A DNA stretch of 64,000 nt from Epilithonimonas zeae (GCF_023278365.1 NZ_CP075338.1:2046001-2110000); one strand, 5' to 3'; shown: positions 1 to 8,837, counted from the stretch's first letter. The notes: generated by a model from the sequence alone, not told the origin. Numbers and translations: made by a program.

Positions 1-1369
1 CTGTAGTCTTGGCAACAGTAGGAATAGATAATCCAGTAACTGTGGTTGCACAAGCCGTCACACAATTTCCACTCAAACAAGCCTTGGAATCAACTGTTTG
101 TCTGATTAAAGCGCCTGGCTGTTCGCCAAAACCTTTTGTAAAATTGATACCAGTTGAAACCAAATGGCAATAACTCATAATGGTACCTCCATCTGTAGGA
201 ATAGGTCCAATAGGACAATCACCTTCTGCAAGATCAGGTCTGTAAGTTGGCGCACATCCATCGATAGCTGTTCCGTCTCCATTCCAAGAACAAGCGTGTG
301 TGTGGGGAGAACCTAAAGCATGGCCCATCTCGTGTGTCATTGCCATAACGGTCCAAGAATAAGTTGGGATATTGCTATAAGTCATATTAATACCTGAGTA
401 TGCATAACGATTGGTTGTACACAAAGAGTTAAGATAAGCTACACTGGTTGTAGAAGGATAATTTACAAGATGCGCCAGATCTCCTTCAAATGTAGTTCTA
501 TTGGATCTAAATGCAGCTAAGTTTGCACTATAAGAACCCGTATAAGGATCTGCTGTCTCCCAAACATAAACAGTTTTTAGAGACATTTTAACACCATCAT
601 TAACATATAACGTATTGATATTATTATGAACAGCGGATATCCAATTGATTGTGTTAGTTACATCACTTCCGTTTTGTTGAAAAGGCTTATAACAAATCTC
701 GTAATAAACTCTTACACAAGCATCTGTCATTTGTGGAGCTTTAGAAGTTTTGGGATCAAATCTTACTTTTTGAGATTCATTCTCCATTAATTCATCGGTA
801 GAACAGATGAATGGATTTGTTCCAGTTAATTTCTGATCATTATAAACAACAAAATCTTCGGAGTTCAGAGCTTTTCCTAAAGTCACATTTCCAATATTAT
901 TTGCAGAAGCGATACCTACTACGTCATTATCAAAAAAGCTAAATGCAACAACGGATGTATTATCTCCCTTGATAATTCCTCTATAAAAAACTCCTTTCTT
1001 ATAATTGGTAATTTGTCTTTTGTTGGTTTCTGCTTTGAACTCTGGAGAATAAAGATCAACTCTTACCATTTCCACTGTAAGTTGTCTATTCTCAAAAGGA
1101 AAATCCATTTCCAATGCTACTGGCTTTTCGCTTACTAAATTTGATAATTGCTTCTTATCCAATTTCAGAACCTGAGCATCTCTCGCAGCTTGTTGGTAAA
1201 CCATTTGTTTACCACTTGTATTATCCAAAGTAAATGGATTAACTTTCTTAAATACTACTTTCTTGTTTTGAAAATCCTTTACTTCTTTCGCAATAGGCCT
1301 TAAACTTGCCTGCGCAGAAAAAAGAACAAGAACAAAAACCGTTAAAAACAGCTGTAAAATTCTTTTCAT
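1..1369 (-). CDS. Secreted zinc metalloprotease, reprolysin/M12B-like, 3'-truncated by window edge
   Basis: Read from the complement: the frame is open from an ATG at 1369 to the window edge, so only the N-terminal ~456 residues are present. A signal peptide (MKRILQLFLTVFVLVLFSAQA) is followed by a propeptide-like region, then a catalytic region with HEMGHALGSPH, the HExxHxxGxxH zinc site of metzincins, near 300-365. A downstream MSY stretch (TIMSYC) fits the Met-turn. The layout is that of the flavobacterial reprolysin-like (M12B) secreted proteases. A C-terminal T9SS sorting domain is expected outside the window but cannot be seen. It acts outside the cell, probably in protein degradation. 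The next gene diverges from it. Confidence 0.85.
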   Translation of the reverse strand, partial: MKRILQLFLTVFVLVLFSAQASLRPIAKEVKDFQNKKVVFKKVNPFTLDNTSGKQMVYQQAARDAQVLKLDKKQLSNLVSEKPVALEMDFPFENRQLTVEMVRVDLYSPEFKAETNKRQITNYKKGVFYRGIIKGDNTSVVAFSFFDNDVVGIASANNIGNVTLGKALNSEDFVVYNDQKLTGTNPFICSTDELMENESQKVRFDPKTSKAPQMTDACVRVYYEICYKPFQQNGSDVTNTINWISAVHNNINTLYVNDGVKMSLKTVYVWETADPYTGSYSANLAAFRSNRTTFEGDLAHLVNYPSTTSVAYLNSLCTTNRYAYSGINMTYSNIPTYSWTVMAMTHEMGHALGSPHTHACSWNGDGTAIDGCAPTYRPDLAEGDCPIGPIPTDGGTIMSYCHLVSTGINFTKGFGEQPGALIRQTVDSKACLSGNCVTACATTVTGLSIPTVAKTT

Positions 1370-1489
1370 ATAAACTTCTTTTTAAATTTTCACAAAAAAA
1401 GCAATAAAAATCCAAATACGCTAAGAATTCAGCATTTTTAACATTCTAAATTAGAATTGATAAATACCTTTTAATTTTAGACATTAGAT

Positions 1490-1497
1490 TATCTTTG
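1490..1497 (+). promoter_or_regulatory. Putative -7 box for the hemJ-gldF transcript
   Basis: TATCTTTG matches the Bacteroidota -7 consensus TAnnTTTG and lies 14 bases before the ATG at 1512. No good -33 TTG at the right spacing is visible, so this rests on the -7 box alone. Confidence 0.45.
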
Positions 1498-1511
1498 CAA
1501 AAAATCCGTAG

Positions 1512-2060
1512 ATGCTTTACACGATTATCAAGGCAATTCATATTATTTTTATGGTAAGTTACTTTGCCGGGATTTTCTATCTCGTGAGATTGTTTGTTTA
1601 TTATAAGGACACTGATGAATTCGATGAAGTGAAACAGCAGATTCTCAGAAATCAATATACCTTTATGGCAGTCAGACTTTGGAATATCATTACTGTTCCG
1701 GCAGGGATTCTGATGTTATTAAGCGGATTGACGATGATTTATCTGAATTTTGGATTAATGAAAACACCTTGGTTTCATCTGAAACTGACATTTCTCGTAG
1801 GGCTTGGGATTTATCATTTCTGGTGCTGGAAACGCGTTAAAGAGCTGAAAAATCTCAACGGAAACACACTTTCTATTCCGAATATCAAGCTTCGACAATT
1901 CAATGAGATTGCAACCTTTATTTTATTCGCAGTTGTTTTTACAGTAATTCTCAAATATTCCGTTATACAATATTGGTGGCAGTTATTACTTGGATTTTTC
2001 GGAATCATTGTTCTGATAACGTCAATTGTAAAAATTGTCAACAGAAACAAGAAAAAATAA
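1512..2060 (+). CDS. hemJ: HemJ/CopD-family membrane protein, probable protoporphyrinogen IX oxidase
   Basis: A 182-residue integral membrane protein with about four to five hydrophobic helices. The N-terminal segment KAIHIIFMVSYFAGIFYLVRL carries the conserved His of the HemJ (UPF0093) family, and HLKLTFL near residue 91 carries the conserved basic residue. In this family the enzyme oxidises protoporphyrinogen IX to protoporphyrin IX during haem synthesis in the inner membrane. It lies 37 bases ahead of gldF on the same strand, which may be only positional. The alternative is a general CopD-family membrane protein, since no other haem gene is adjacent. Confidence 0.72.
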   Translation: MLYTIIKAIHIIFMVSYFAGIFYLVRLFVYYKDTDEFDEVKQQILRNQYTFMAVRLWNIITVPAGILMLLSGLTMIYLNFGLMKTPWFHLKLTFLVGLGIYHFWCWKRVKELKNLNGNTLSIPNIKLRQFNEIATFILFAVVFTVILKYSVIQYWWQLLLGFFGIIVLITSIVKIVNRNKKK

Positions 2061-2097
2061 AACTATCAACTACAAACCATCAACTGACAACTAAATT

Positions 2098-2826
2098 ATG
2101 ATAGCAATATTCAAAAAAGAACTTTGGAATTTTTTCGGAAACTGGAGCGCGTGGATTATTATCGCAGCTTTCAGTATTATTTCCGCCTTATTCCTGTTCT
2201 TCTTCGAGAACAATTTCAATATTTTCGAGATTGGAAGCGCTACTTTACAAAGTTTCTTTGTGCTTTCGCCCTGGCTTTTTATGTTTATCATTCCGGCCAT
2301 CAGTATGAGAACTTTAGCCGAGGAAGAACAATCCGGAACCTTGTTTTGGCTGTTTTCTCAACCGGTGAAAATTACCGAAATCGTTGGCGGGAAATTCCTT
2401 TCCGTTTGGCTCGTTGGTGTTTTATGCCTGTTGCCATCATTGGTTTATTATTATACTATTTACGTTTTGGGTGTTCCGGAAGGTAATATCGACGGAAGTA
2501 TGACTTTTGGAAGTTACATCGGTTTGATTATTCTGATTGCTGCTTTTTCCGCAGTCGGGATTTTGGCTTCATCGTTGTCTTCCAATCAAATTATGGCTTA
2601 CCTGCTGGGCGTTTTCCTTTGTTTCATTCTTTATTTCGGGATTGAGCAATTGGCTAGTTACAAATTAATGGGCGGTGCAGATTATATTTTGCAGAATATT
2701 GGATTTTATCAACATTTTCTTGCCTTCACAAGAGGTCAGGTAGATACAAGAGATGTTTGTTATTTTCTTTTCGTGATATTTTTGGGATTGGGATTAGCAA
2801 GCTGGTTTGTTTGGAAAAAGAAGTAG
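2098..2826 (+). CDS. gldF: Gliding motility-associated ABC transporter permease GldF
   Basis: A 242-residue permease of the ABC-2 type with about six membrane segments. The motif TLAEEEQSGTLFWLFSQPVK is typical of ABC-2/GldF proteins that follow an opening helix. Together with GldG (next gene) and the ATPase GldA, encoded elsewhere, it forms the Gld ABC transporter needed for gliding in Flavobacterium johnsoniae. Many non-gliding Weeksellaceae keep these genes, so presence does not prove motility. The ATG at 2098 follows the preceding stop by 37 bases. The next gene, gldG, begins 167 bases downstream, farther than usual for a tight operon. Confidence 0.85.
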   Translation: MIAIFKKELWNFFGNWSAWIIIAAFSIISALFLFFFENNFNIFEIGSATLQSFFVLSPWLFMFIIPAISMRTLAEEEQSGTLFWLFSQPVKITEIVGGKFLSVWLVGVLCLLPSLVYYYTIYVLGVPEGNIDGSMTFGSYIGLIILIAAFSAVGILASSLSSNQIMAYLLGVFLCFILYFGIEQLASYKLMGGADYILQNIGFYQHFLAFTRGQVDTRDVCYFLFVIFLGLGLASWFVWKKK

Positions 2827-2993
2827 GATTTTAAACCTCAAGGTTTTAGGTTTAAAAAACTTATTTAAAGTGTATCGCAAAGTCGCAAAAAATAAATTAA
2901 AGCTTAAATCGTATTGAAATCGCAAAATTTTCCATTATTGAAAAAATTAGCGCCTTAAAGACACAATAATTTATAAAATTCATTATCATAAAG
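2827..2993. other. gldF-gldG spacer with degenerate intergenic repeat text
   Basis: This 167-base gap contains a short inverted pair (aaacctcaaggttttaggttt, 2833-2853) and fragments such as tcgcaaagtcgcaaaaa that recur in other gaps of the window. I see no ORF or clear terminator in it. Confidence 0.4.
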
Positions 2994-4652
2994 ATGAATA
3001 AAAAAAATAAAATTACTTTGATTATCATAACTGTTCTCCTGATTATCGGGATGAGCGGACTTGTCTATAAACGTTTTGATTTGACGGCGGAAAAACGTTA
3101 CACACTTTCTGATTCCACAATCAAGGTTTTGGAAAATGTGAAGAAACCGATGACGATTGAGGTTTATCTTGAAGGCGATTTTCCTGCTTCTTTCAAACAA
3201 CTTTCGAATGAAACCAAATTTATGCTGGATGAATTCCGAAAAATCAATCCAAAAATCGATTACAAATTCCGTGACCCGATTGCTGAGAAAATCCCGCAGG
3301 ATACATTGAAAGGAATGGGAATGCAGCCTTCGATACTTCCGGATATGAAAGACGGAAAAATATCGGAAATCGTGATGTTTCCTTACGCCGCCATCAAATA
3401 TAATGGTTACGGAACTTCTGTTCCATTGATTGTCCAACAATCCGGAATTGATGCTGCAACACAACTCAGCAAATCGATTGAAAATCTTGAATATAACTTC
3501 GCTTCCACTATCAAAGGAATGACGGAAGAAACAGCGAAGAATATTGGTTTCTTGGTGAACCAGCAGGAATTGAGTCCGGATGAATTCCGTGGATTTTTGG
3601 ATTTGGCAATGGAGAATTATAATATTGGTCCCATCATTCCGGAAAACAAAACCGAATTGTCTTTAGCAGATGTCCCGAAACTAAAACAAATGGACGCTCT
3701 GGTTATTGCAAAACCAAGAAAAGCTTTTACTGATAATGAAAAAGTGATTCTCGACCAATACATTATGAATGGCGGAAAAACATTGTGGATGCTAGACGCT
3801 GTGAATGCCGAAATGGACACACTTTTCCAAGCCAAGAAAATAATGGCTTACCCGATTGATCTTAATCTGACAGATTTTATGTTCAATTATGGACTGAGAA
3901 TCAATCCGGCTTTGACCAAGGATATGAAAAAATCAGCGTTGGTAAGAATTGTTTCGGGTGAAGTTGCCGGTAATCCACAGTATAGCAGTTTCCTTTGGCC
4001 TTATTTCCCTTTAGGAATCGCTGAAACTAAAAATCCGATTACGAAGAACATCAATCCTGTAAAATTCGAATTCCCGACTTCGATTGATACGCTGGGAAGG
4101 TCCAACATCAAAACCAAAGTTCTTTTCGAATCTAGTGAAAGAACTACCAGCAAAACTGTTCCGAATTATGTTGCCCTTTCGGAAATCGTAAGAACAGATA
4201 GCATCGGCGAAATGGAACGTCCTACGCCACCTAAAATCTTTGCAGTGGCCTTGGAAGGGAAATTCAAATCTGCTTATGCGACAAGAAGCGAGAAAAATAA
4301 TTATCCGGGATTCAAAGCCCAAAGTCCTGAGAATAAAATGCTCGTAATTGCCGATGGTGATATTGCCAGAAATCAAATCTGGAAAGGACAACCACTTCCT
4401 TTGGGAGAAGATTTGCTGACCAAAGAACATTACGGCAACGCACAATTTTTGAGAAATGCTTTGGATTACCTGTTAGACGACAGCAATATAATGGAACTAA
4501 GAGACAGAACAATTGAAGTGAGATTGCTCGACAGACAAAGAATTGATGCTGAAAAATCCGACTGGCAATGGTTCAATCTTCTTTTGCCTTTGGGAATTTT
4601 GGGAGCTTTGGGAACAGGATTCTATTTTCTGAGAAAGAAGATGTTCTCGTAA
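2994..4652 (+). CDS. gldG: Gliding motility-associated ABC transporter substrate-binding protein GldG
   Basis: A 552-residue protein with one N-terminal membrane segment (residues ~6-24), a long extracytoplasmic region and one C-terminal membrane helix (LLLPLGILGALGTGFYFL) ending in basic residues. This is the GldG/IntraFlagellar-Transport-52-like (ABC_transp_aux) architecture. The early motif RFDLTAEKRYTLSDSTIKVL is characteristic of GldG. It partners GldF and GldA in the Gld ABC transporter. The ATG at 2994 is the first in frame and gives a good membrane anchor. Confidence 0.88.
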   Translation: MNKKNKITLIIITVLLIIGMSGLVYKRFDLTAEKRYTLSDSTIKVLENVKKPMTIEVYLEGDFPASFKQLSNETKFMLDEFRKINPKIDYKFRDPIAEKIPQDTLKGMGMQPSILPDMKDGKISEIVMFPYAAIKYNGYGTSVPLIVQQSGIDAATQLSKSIENLEYNFASTIKGMTEETAKNIGFLVNQQELSPDEFRGFLDLAMENYNIGPIIPENKTELSLADVPKLKQMDALVIAKPRKAFTDNEKVILDQYIMNGGKTLWMLDAVNAEMDTLFQAKKIMAYPIDLNLTDFMFNYGLRINPALTKDMKKSALVRIVSGEVAGNPQYSSFLWPYFPLGIAETKNPITKNINPVKFEFPTSIDTLGRSNIKTKVLFESSERTTSKTVPNYVALSEIVRTDSIGEMERPTPPKIFAVALEGKFKSAYATRSEKNNYPGFKAQSPENKMLVIADGDIARNQIWKGQPLPLGEDLLTKEHYGNAQFLRNALDYLLDDSNIMELRDRTIEVRLLDRQRIDAEKSDWQWFNLLLPLGILGALGTGFYFLRKKMFS

Positions 4653-4826
4653 TTAAATCTTTTTGAACACAAAGTCCACTAAGATTTTTAATAAAAATAA
4701 ATATAGGTTCACAAAGACGCTTCGCTCATAAAAGATTCTTTGCTAAGTGCTAACGGCTTTGCGAACTTAAAATAATCACAATAATTGTTATAAAACTTTG
4801 CGCGCTTTGCGTTCAATCGACTTAAT
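4653..4826. other. gldG-lnt spacer carrying cacaaag/ctttgcg repeat text
   Basis: The 174-base gap has the phrases cacaaagtccactaag, cacaaagacgcttcgctca and aactttgcgcgctttgcgtt. The phrase caaagacgcttcgctca recurs near 38957, and ctttgcg phrases recur in several other gaps. It looks like a degenerate dispersed intergenic repeat, with no ORF. Confidence 0.45.
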
Positions 4827-6476
4827 ATGAAAAACCTTTTACTCGCTTTAATTTCAGGCGTTTTGCTCGCCATTTGCTGGCCGACTTACGGGATTCCGTT
4901 TTTTATATTTTTTGCCTGGGTTCCGCTACTAATGATGGAACATAACATTACGAAGTTCAGTAATATCAAGAAGAAAAGCTTGGCGGTTTTTGGTTTTTCC
5001 TATCTTACTTTTTTGATTTGGAATTGGGTTACAACGGGTTGGCTTTACAACTCGCAATTACCTGACGGAAGCAAATCTCTGTTGGCAGTTCTATTTCCGG
5101 TTTTGACCAATTCATTTTTTATGGCATTGGTTTTCTTGGCCTACCATTTTTACAAGAAAAGTCAGGGAACTTATTTTGGGTTGGTATTTTTTGTAGCAAT
5201 TTGGATGTGTTTTGAAAAACTTCATCTCATTTGGGAATTTACCTGGCCTTGGTTGAATCTCGGAAATGTTTTCGCAGAATATCATCAGTTTATCCAATGG
5301 TATGATACTTTGGGAGCAACTGGTGGAAGTTTCTGGATTTTGATTTGTAATGTTTTAGTTTTTTATACGATAAGAATCTGGGAGGCTGGAAGAATCAGAA
5401 AATCATTAATCAAAAACATTTTGCTGACAGCAGGTTTTATCATTCTTCCAATGGTCATTTCTTTGGTTAAATATTATAATTATTCAGTAAAACCAATCGG
5501 AACAATTAATGTTACAATGCTTCAGCCAGCGTTGGATCCTTATACCGAAAAATATCAAAAAGACAGTTTGACAATTGAAGGTGATTTGCTGAAATTGGCT
5601 ACAGAAAATTCGGTTTTACAAAGCGATAAAAAATCAAAAATCGATTTATATCTTGCACCGGAAACTTCACTTCCTGGAATTGGAGGTTTCAGCGAAAGAG
5701 GTTTTAATAATAGTTTGTTGATTAATAATATCAAAGGATTCCTTTCCCAACATCCGAAATCTGTTTTCTCTGGCGGAATTTCCAGCTATTATGTTTATAG
5801 TGAAGACGAAGAAAAACCATCAACAGCGAGTTTTCTTGACAGACAAGGCATTTGGTTGGACGAGTATAATTCTGCAATCCAAATTATACCGAATCAACAA
5901 CCCGAAGTTTACCATAAAGCAATGCTCGTTCCCGGCGTTGAGATTTTTCCTTACATCAAAGTTTTTAAGCCAATTTTAGGCGATGCAATGTTGGATTTAG
6001 GCGGAACAACGCGCTCTCTTGGAATTTCCAACGAACGAAAAGTTTTTGCCAATCCTTACAACAAATCTGTAATTGCGCCAATCATTTGCTACGAAAGTAT
6101 TTATGGAGAATTCGTGACCGGTTATGTCAAAAAGGGAGCAAATCTTCTAACAATTGTAACAAACGATTCTTGGTGGGGCTATTCGCAAGGTCATAAGCAG
6201 TTGCTGGTTTATGCAAAGCTTCGTGCGATAGAAACCAGACGCGAAATTGCAAGAGCAGCGAATAGTGGAACAAGTGCGCACATCAATTCCCGAGGCGATA
6301 TTGTGGATGAATTACCTTACGGTGCAAAAGGCGCATTAACCGCAAAAGTTAATTTGATAGACAAGGAAACGTTCTACACTAAAAGCGGCGATTTTCTTTC
6401 CAGAATTTGTCTTTTTGTGATAGGTGCTTTGTTACTTTTTATTCCCGGGAGAAAGTATTTGAGTAGGAAAAAATAG
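4827..6476 (+). CDS. lnt: Apolipoprotein N-acyltransferase
   Basis: A 549-residue enzyme that N-acylates the terminal cysteine of lipoproteins in the inner membrane, the last step of lipoprotein maturation. The first ~215 residues hold about six membrane helices. The second half is a carbon-nitrogen hydrolase domain with its catalytic triad visible as Glu279 (APETSLPG), Lys364 (YHKAMLVPG) and Cys421 (IICYESIYG). A final membrane helix closes the protein. Length is normal for the family. The gene converges with the next one, the two stops being only four bases apart. The window encodes several lipoproteins that would be its substrates. Confidence 0.95.
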   Translation: MKNLLLALISGVLLAICWPTYGIPFFIFFAWVPLLMMEHNITKFSNIKKKSLAVFGFSYLTFLIWNWVTTGWLYNSQLPDGSKSLLAVLFPVLTNSFFMALVFLAYHFYKKSQGTYFGLVFFVAIWMCFEKLHLIWEFTWPWLNLGNVFAEYHQFIQWYDTLGATGGSFWILICNVLVFYTIRIWEAGRIRKSLIKNILLTAGFIILPMVISLVKYYNYSVKPIGTINVTMLQPALDPYTEKYQKDSLTIEGDLLKLATENSVLQSDKKSKIDLYLAPETSLPGIGGFSERGFNNSLLINNIKGFLSQHPKSVFSGGISSYYVYSEDEEKPSTASFLDRQGIWLDEYNSAIQIIPNQQPEVYHKAMLVPGVEIFPYIKVFKPILGDAMLDLGGTTRSLGISNERKVFANPYNKSVIAPIICYESIYGEFVTGYVKKGANLLTIVTNDSWWGYSQGHKQLLVYAKLRAIETRREIARAANSGTSAHINSRGDIVDELPYGAKGALTAKVNLIDKETFYTKSGDFLSRICLFVIGALLLFIPGRKYLSRKK

Positions 6477-6480
6477 GAAA

Positions 6481-6807
6481 TCATTTTCTTGCGTAATAAC
6501 AACTTTGACTGTATAAATGGCTCAAGTTATTTTCTGATATCCAACTGTATTTTAACAAAATATCTTTTTTGAATTGATTAAAATTTACAAATTCGATTTC
6601 TCCATTGATAACCGAACCGCCTCTGTAAAAATAATTATTGGCAAATTGATTAACCTTTTTGCAAATAGAATTTAATTTATCCAAATCCTCAGAAGAAATA
6701 TTAGGATACTTTTTATTAATTCTTTCGTGAATCGGCTTCAACCAATTTTCACCGAATTCCATTGACATCTCCATTGCAGTATTTAATATTTCTTCTGAGA
6801 AATTCAT
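6481..6807 (-). CDS. Hypothetical protein, 108 aa
   Basis: A short soluble, mostly helical protein that I do not recognise. It has no signal peptide, membrane segment or cysteine cluster; one Cys lies in the middle (SICKKV) and one near the C-terminus. Its ATG shares position 6807 with the stop of the upstream DinB-family gene, so the two are very likely translationally coupled. Its stop lies four bases from the stop of lnt on the other strand, with no room for a dedicated terminator. Confidence 0.6.
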   Translation of the reverse strand: MNFSEEILNTAMEMSMEFGENWLKPIHERINKKYPNISSEDLDKLNSICKKVNQFANNYFYRGGSVINGEIEFVNFNQFKKDILLKYSWISENNLSHLYSQSCYYARK

Positions 6808-7310
6808 TATAAATTTGGCAAATACCTTTCCTTAATAATATTCAAATGATGAATGTTGTGACCAACTGTTAATTTCCCGATGGTTTCCACTTTGATGTCA
6901 TTTCCATTTACAATTCCAATCAATTGCAGGGCTTCTTCGGGAAGATTTTTAAAGAATTTAATTGATAATTTTCTGGTTAATTTGAATTCTTTTATCAAAC
7001 TTTTTAAATCCCTTTTATCTGCATAAGAATTATCTGCCCAGGCTTCTTCATCAAATCCCGAAACCAAAGACTGGTCTTTTCTGGAAAATCTGAGCGCACG
7101 ATAAGCAAAGACTTTTTCCGTATCAATAAGATGTTGCAAAAGTGTTTTCAAACTCCATTTTCCTTCTGCGTAAGCATAATTCCCTTGTTCTTCGGAAAGT
7201 GATTCATAAATTTCCAAAGTGGCGTCAGAAGCTATTTTCATCTCTTCAATCCAGTTTTCTGAGGGAACCAAATCCAGGTAACGCTGTATATATTTTTCGA
7301 ATTCTGTCAT
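6807..7310 (-). CDS. DinB-family protein
   Basis: A 167-residue four-helix-bundle protein of the DinB/YfiT superfamily. Family-type segments are WSLKTLLQHLIDTEKVFAYR (metal-site His of helix 2) and the closing HNIHHLNIIKERYLP with its two histidines. The three His in these places would bind one divalent metal. Members include thiol-dependent transferases, and most have no known substrate. It overlaps the next gene by one base. A second, distant DinB-family protein lies at 62601-63047. Confidence 0.82.
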   Translation of the reverse strand: MTEFEKYIQRYLDLVPSENWIEEMKIASDATLEIYESLSEEQGNYAYAEGKWSLKTLLQHLIDTEKVFAYRALRFSRKDQSLVSGFDEEAWADNSYADKRDLKSLIKEFKLTRKLSIKFFKNLPEEALQLIGIVNGNDIKVETIGKLTVGHNIHHLNIIKERYLPNL

Positions 7311-7434
7311 CGTTTAGTTGATTGTTCTTGGTTGATTGTTGATAGGTTTATCATATTGGGAAACGTTGTCAGGCTGAGGTTCTCGAAGCCTTTCAATATT
7401 AATAAAATAATCATTTATAATTTATCATTCATAA
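7311..7434. repeat. Spacer with REP-like element (copy 1)
   Basis: Positions 7365-7394 read gttgtcaggctgaggttctc followed by gaagcctttc. This is a variant of a short palindromic phrase, gtcaNNctgag...tcgaagNN, also found at 11867-11893. The outer letters (aggct/agcct) are complementary, so it can fold into a small hairpin. Confidence 0.45.
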
Positions 7435-7887
7435 TTAAATATCCACTTCCCATTCATAAAAATTCACGTCATCATATTTTTTGAAACCTGCACTTGGATA
7501 CAGTTGATTTCCAATCCTATTTTCTTTTCCGGTTTCCAGATACATTCCGCAAGAATCGGATGTTCTGCAAAGTTCTTTTGCACTTTCTATCAAAGCTTTG
7601 GAAAAACCTTTCCCGCGGGAATTGGAATTCACATAGAGGTCATTCAATAACCAATAACGTTTCATTCTTGTTGATGAAAACAATGGGTATAATTGAACAA
7701 ACCCCACCAATTTTCCTTCATCTTCTGCTACAAAAATCTCAGAATCTTTTTTTTCCAATCTTTCGGATAAAAATTGCTCTGCACCTGATAAATCAGATGT
7801 TTTGTGATAGAACATTCTGTACTCATCAAATAGTTGTGAAAGCTGAACCAAATCGTCCTGAGTTGCTTTTCTAATATTATTCTTCAT
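7435..7887 (-). CDS. GNAT-family N-acetyltransferase
   Basis: A 150-residue GCN5-type acetyltransferase that transfers acetyl from acetyl-CoA to an amine. The acetyl-CoA-binding motif A is seen as NSRGKGFSKALIES (R-G-x-G-F/A), preceded by the YWLLNDLYV strand. I chose the ATG at 7887 (MKNNIRKATQDDL), where the family domain begins; the longer frame to 7935 would overlap the barstar gene more and adds unrelated residues. It overlaps the barstar-like gene by 11 bases, implying co-transcription with the barnase/barstar pair. Its substrate is unknown. Confidence 0.82.
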   Translation of the reverse strand: MKNNIRKATQDDLVQLSQLFDEYRMFYHKTSDLSGAEQFLSERLEKKDSEIFVAEDEGKLVGFVQLYPLFSSTRMKRYWLLNDLYVNSNSRGKGFSKALIESAKELCRTSDSCGMYLETGKENRIGNQLYPSAGFKKYDDVNFYEWEVDI

Positions 7888-8164
7888 CTTCGTATTGTTC
7901 AAGATAATAACTGAATGTAAAGCCTTCCACCTCATCTTCAGAATCTTCCAAAGTTGTCAGAAGATCTTCAAATAATTCCAATTGGTCAACGCTCATATTC
8001 ACAAATTCCAGATGAAGTGGCATTTCTAATCCTCCGGAAATCACATCAGAAAGCGCATCAAGATTATCTCCAAAATGTTCCGGCAATTCTAATTTTGATT
8101 TCAGTTGTTCGTAAAAATCTTCGTAATCGCCAATGTCGACGAAATCTATATATATTTCTTTCAT
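7877..8164 (-). CDS. Barstar-family ribonuclease inhibitor
   Basis: A 95-residue acidic protein of the barstar family. The signature stretch PEHFGDNLDALSDVISGGL corresponds to the helix that plugs the barnase active site, with the Asp/Asn and acidic residues expected. It would bind and silence the barnase-like enzyme encoded 130 bases upstream on the same strand. It has no signal peptide, so it acts in the cytoplasm and protects against enzyme that has not been exported. Overlap with the acetyltransferase start suggests one transcript. Confidence 0.85.
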   Translation of the reverse strand: MKEIYIDFVDIGDYEDFYEQLKSKLELPEHFGDNLDALSDVISGGLEMPLHLEFVNMSVDQLELFEDLLTTLEDSEDEVEGFTFSYYLEQYEDEE

Positions 8165-8178
8165 TTTTGTATAATTTT

Positions 8179-8281
8179 GTCGGAAGTCGGAAGACCGATG
8201 TCCGAAGTTTTTTAATATTGAATTTTAATTTCATTCTGAGCAAACTGAAAGAACCGAATCAGAAATCTTCTGACTTCTGAC
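8179..8281 (-). repeat. Imperfect inverted repeat between barnase and barstar genes
   Basis: Arms at 8179-8194 (gtcggaagtcggaaga) and 8266-8281 (tcttctgacttctgac) pair over 16 bases with two mismatches that become G-U pairs in one RNA sense, enclosing about 71 bases. Within each arm there is a direct repeat (cggaagtcggaag; ttctgacttctgac). It sits wholly in the barnase-barstar spacer. Confidence 0.45.
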
Positions 8282-8294
8282 CTCAAGCTTCTGA

Positions 8295-8837
8295 CTATTG
8301 TTTCTCAAACGATTTATAATGATTCTTCGTGAGCCAAACATCGCCATTTTTTGTAAAGACAATTCGGTCGGCGCCTCGGTTTCCGCAATTATAATTCACA
8401 TCAGCTTCGTAATATTGTTCGCCTTTTGGCAATTTTTTTTCACGATTACTGAATTTATCTCCGCCAATGGCTTTTCCCGGTAAAACATCGCAAAGATTAC
8501 CTTTGGAAGGATTCCAGCCCTTGCTTTTAGCTTCAGATTTTGTGATGTAATAATTGGGTAGTTTATGGTTGGATTTCACATAAGAAATCACGGAATTATC
8601 TTCTGTTAACTGTCCAATAGTTGCATATTCAACAATTTTAAAATCAAGCCCATTATCTGATAAAATATTAGGGTTATCATCCTGTTTTACCGTTATTCCA
8701 GATTGCGCAACCTCGGTCTTCCGAATTTCAGCATCCGACTTCTTCTCGATTTTATAATTCGAAATCAGATACATTGTCAATATTCCGGCAAATGCTCCGA
8801 CGAGAAAGAAAAACAGGGTTTTCAGTTTTGGATTCAT
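8295..8837 (-). CDS. Barnase-family ribonuclease with N-terminal membrane anchor/signal
   Basis: A 180-residue protein: one hydrophobic segment (residues ~7-26), a variable linker to ~65, then a barnase (ribonuclease N1/T1) domain. By hand alignment to Bacillus barnase the catalytic residues are present: Lys100 (barnase K27), Glu144 (E73), Arg154 (R83), Arg158 (R87) and His173 (H102), and the segment NREKKLPKG matches. The enzyme cleaves RNA after guanine. The hydrophobic segment should export or anchor it in the periplasm. Cys116 and Cys151 occupy barnase positions 43 and 80 and could form a disulfide. Its inhibitor is the next gene. Confidence 0.9.
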   Translation of the reverse strand: MNPKLKTLFFFLVGAFAGILTMYLISNYKIEKKSDAEIRKTEVAQSGITVKQDDNPNILSDNGLDFKIVEYATIGQLTEDNSVISYVKSNHKLPNYYITKSEAKSKGWNPSKGNLCDVLPGKAIGGDKFSNREKKLPKGEQYYEADVNYNCGNRGADRIVFTKNGDVWLTKNHYKSFEKQ

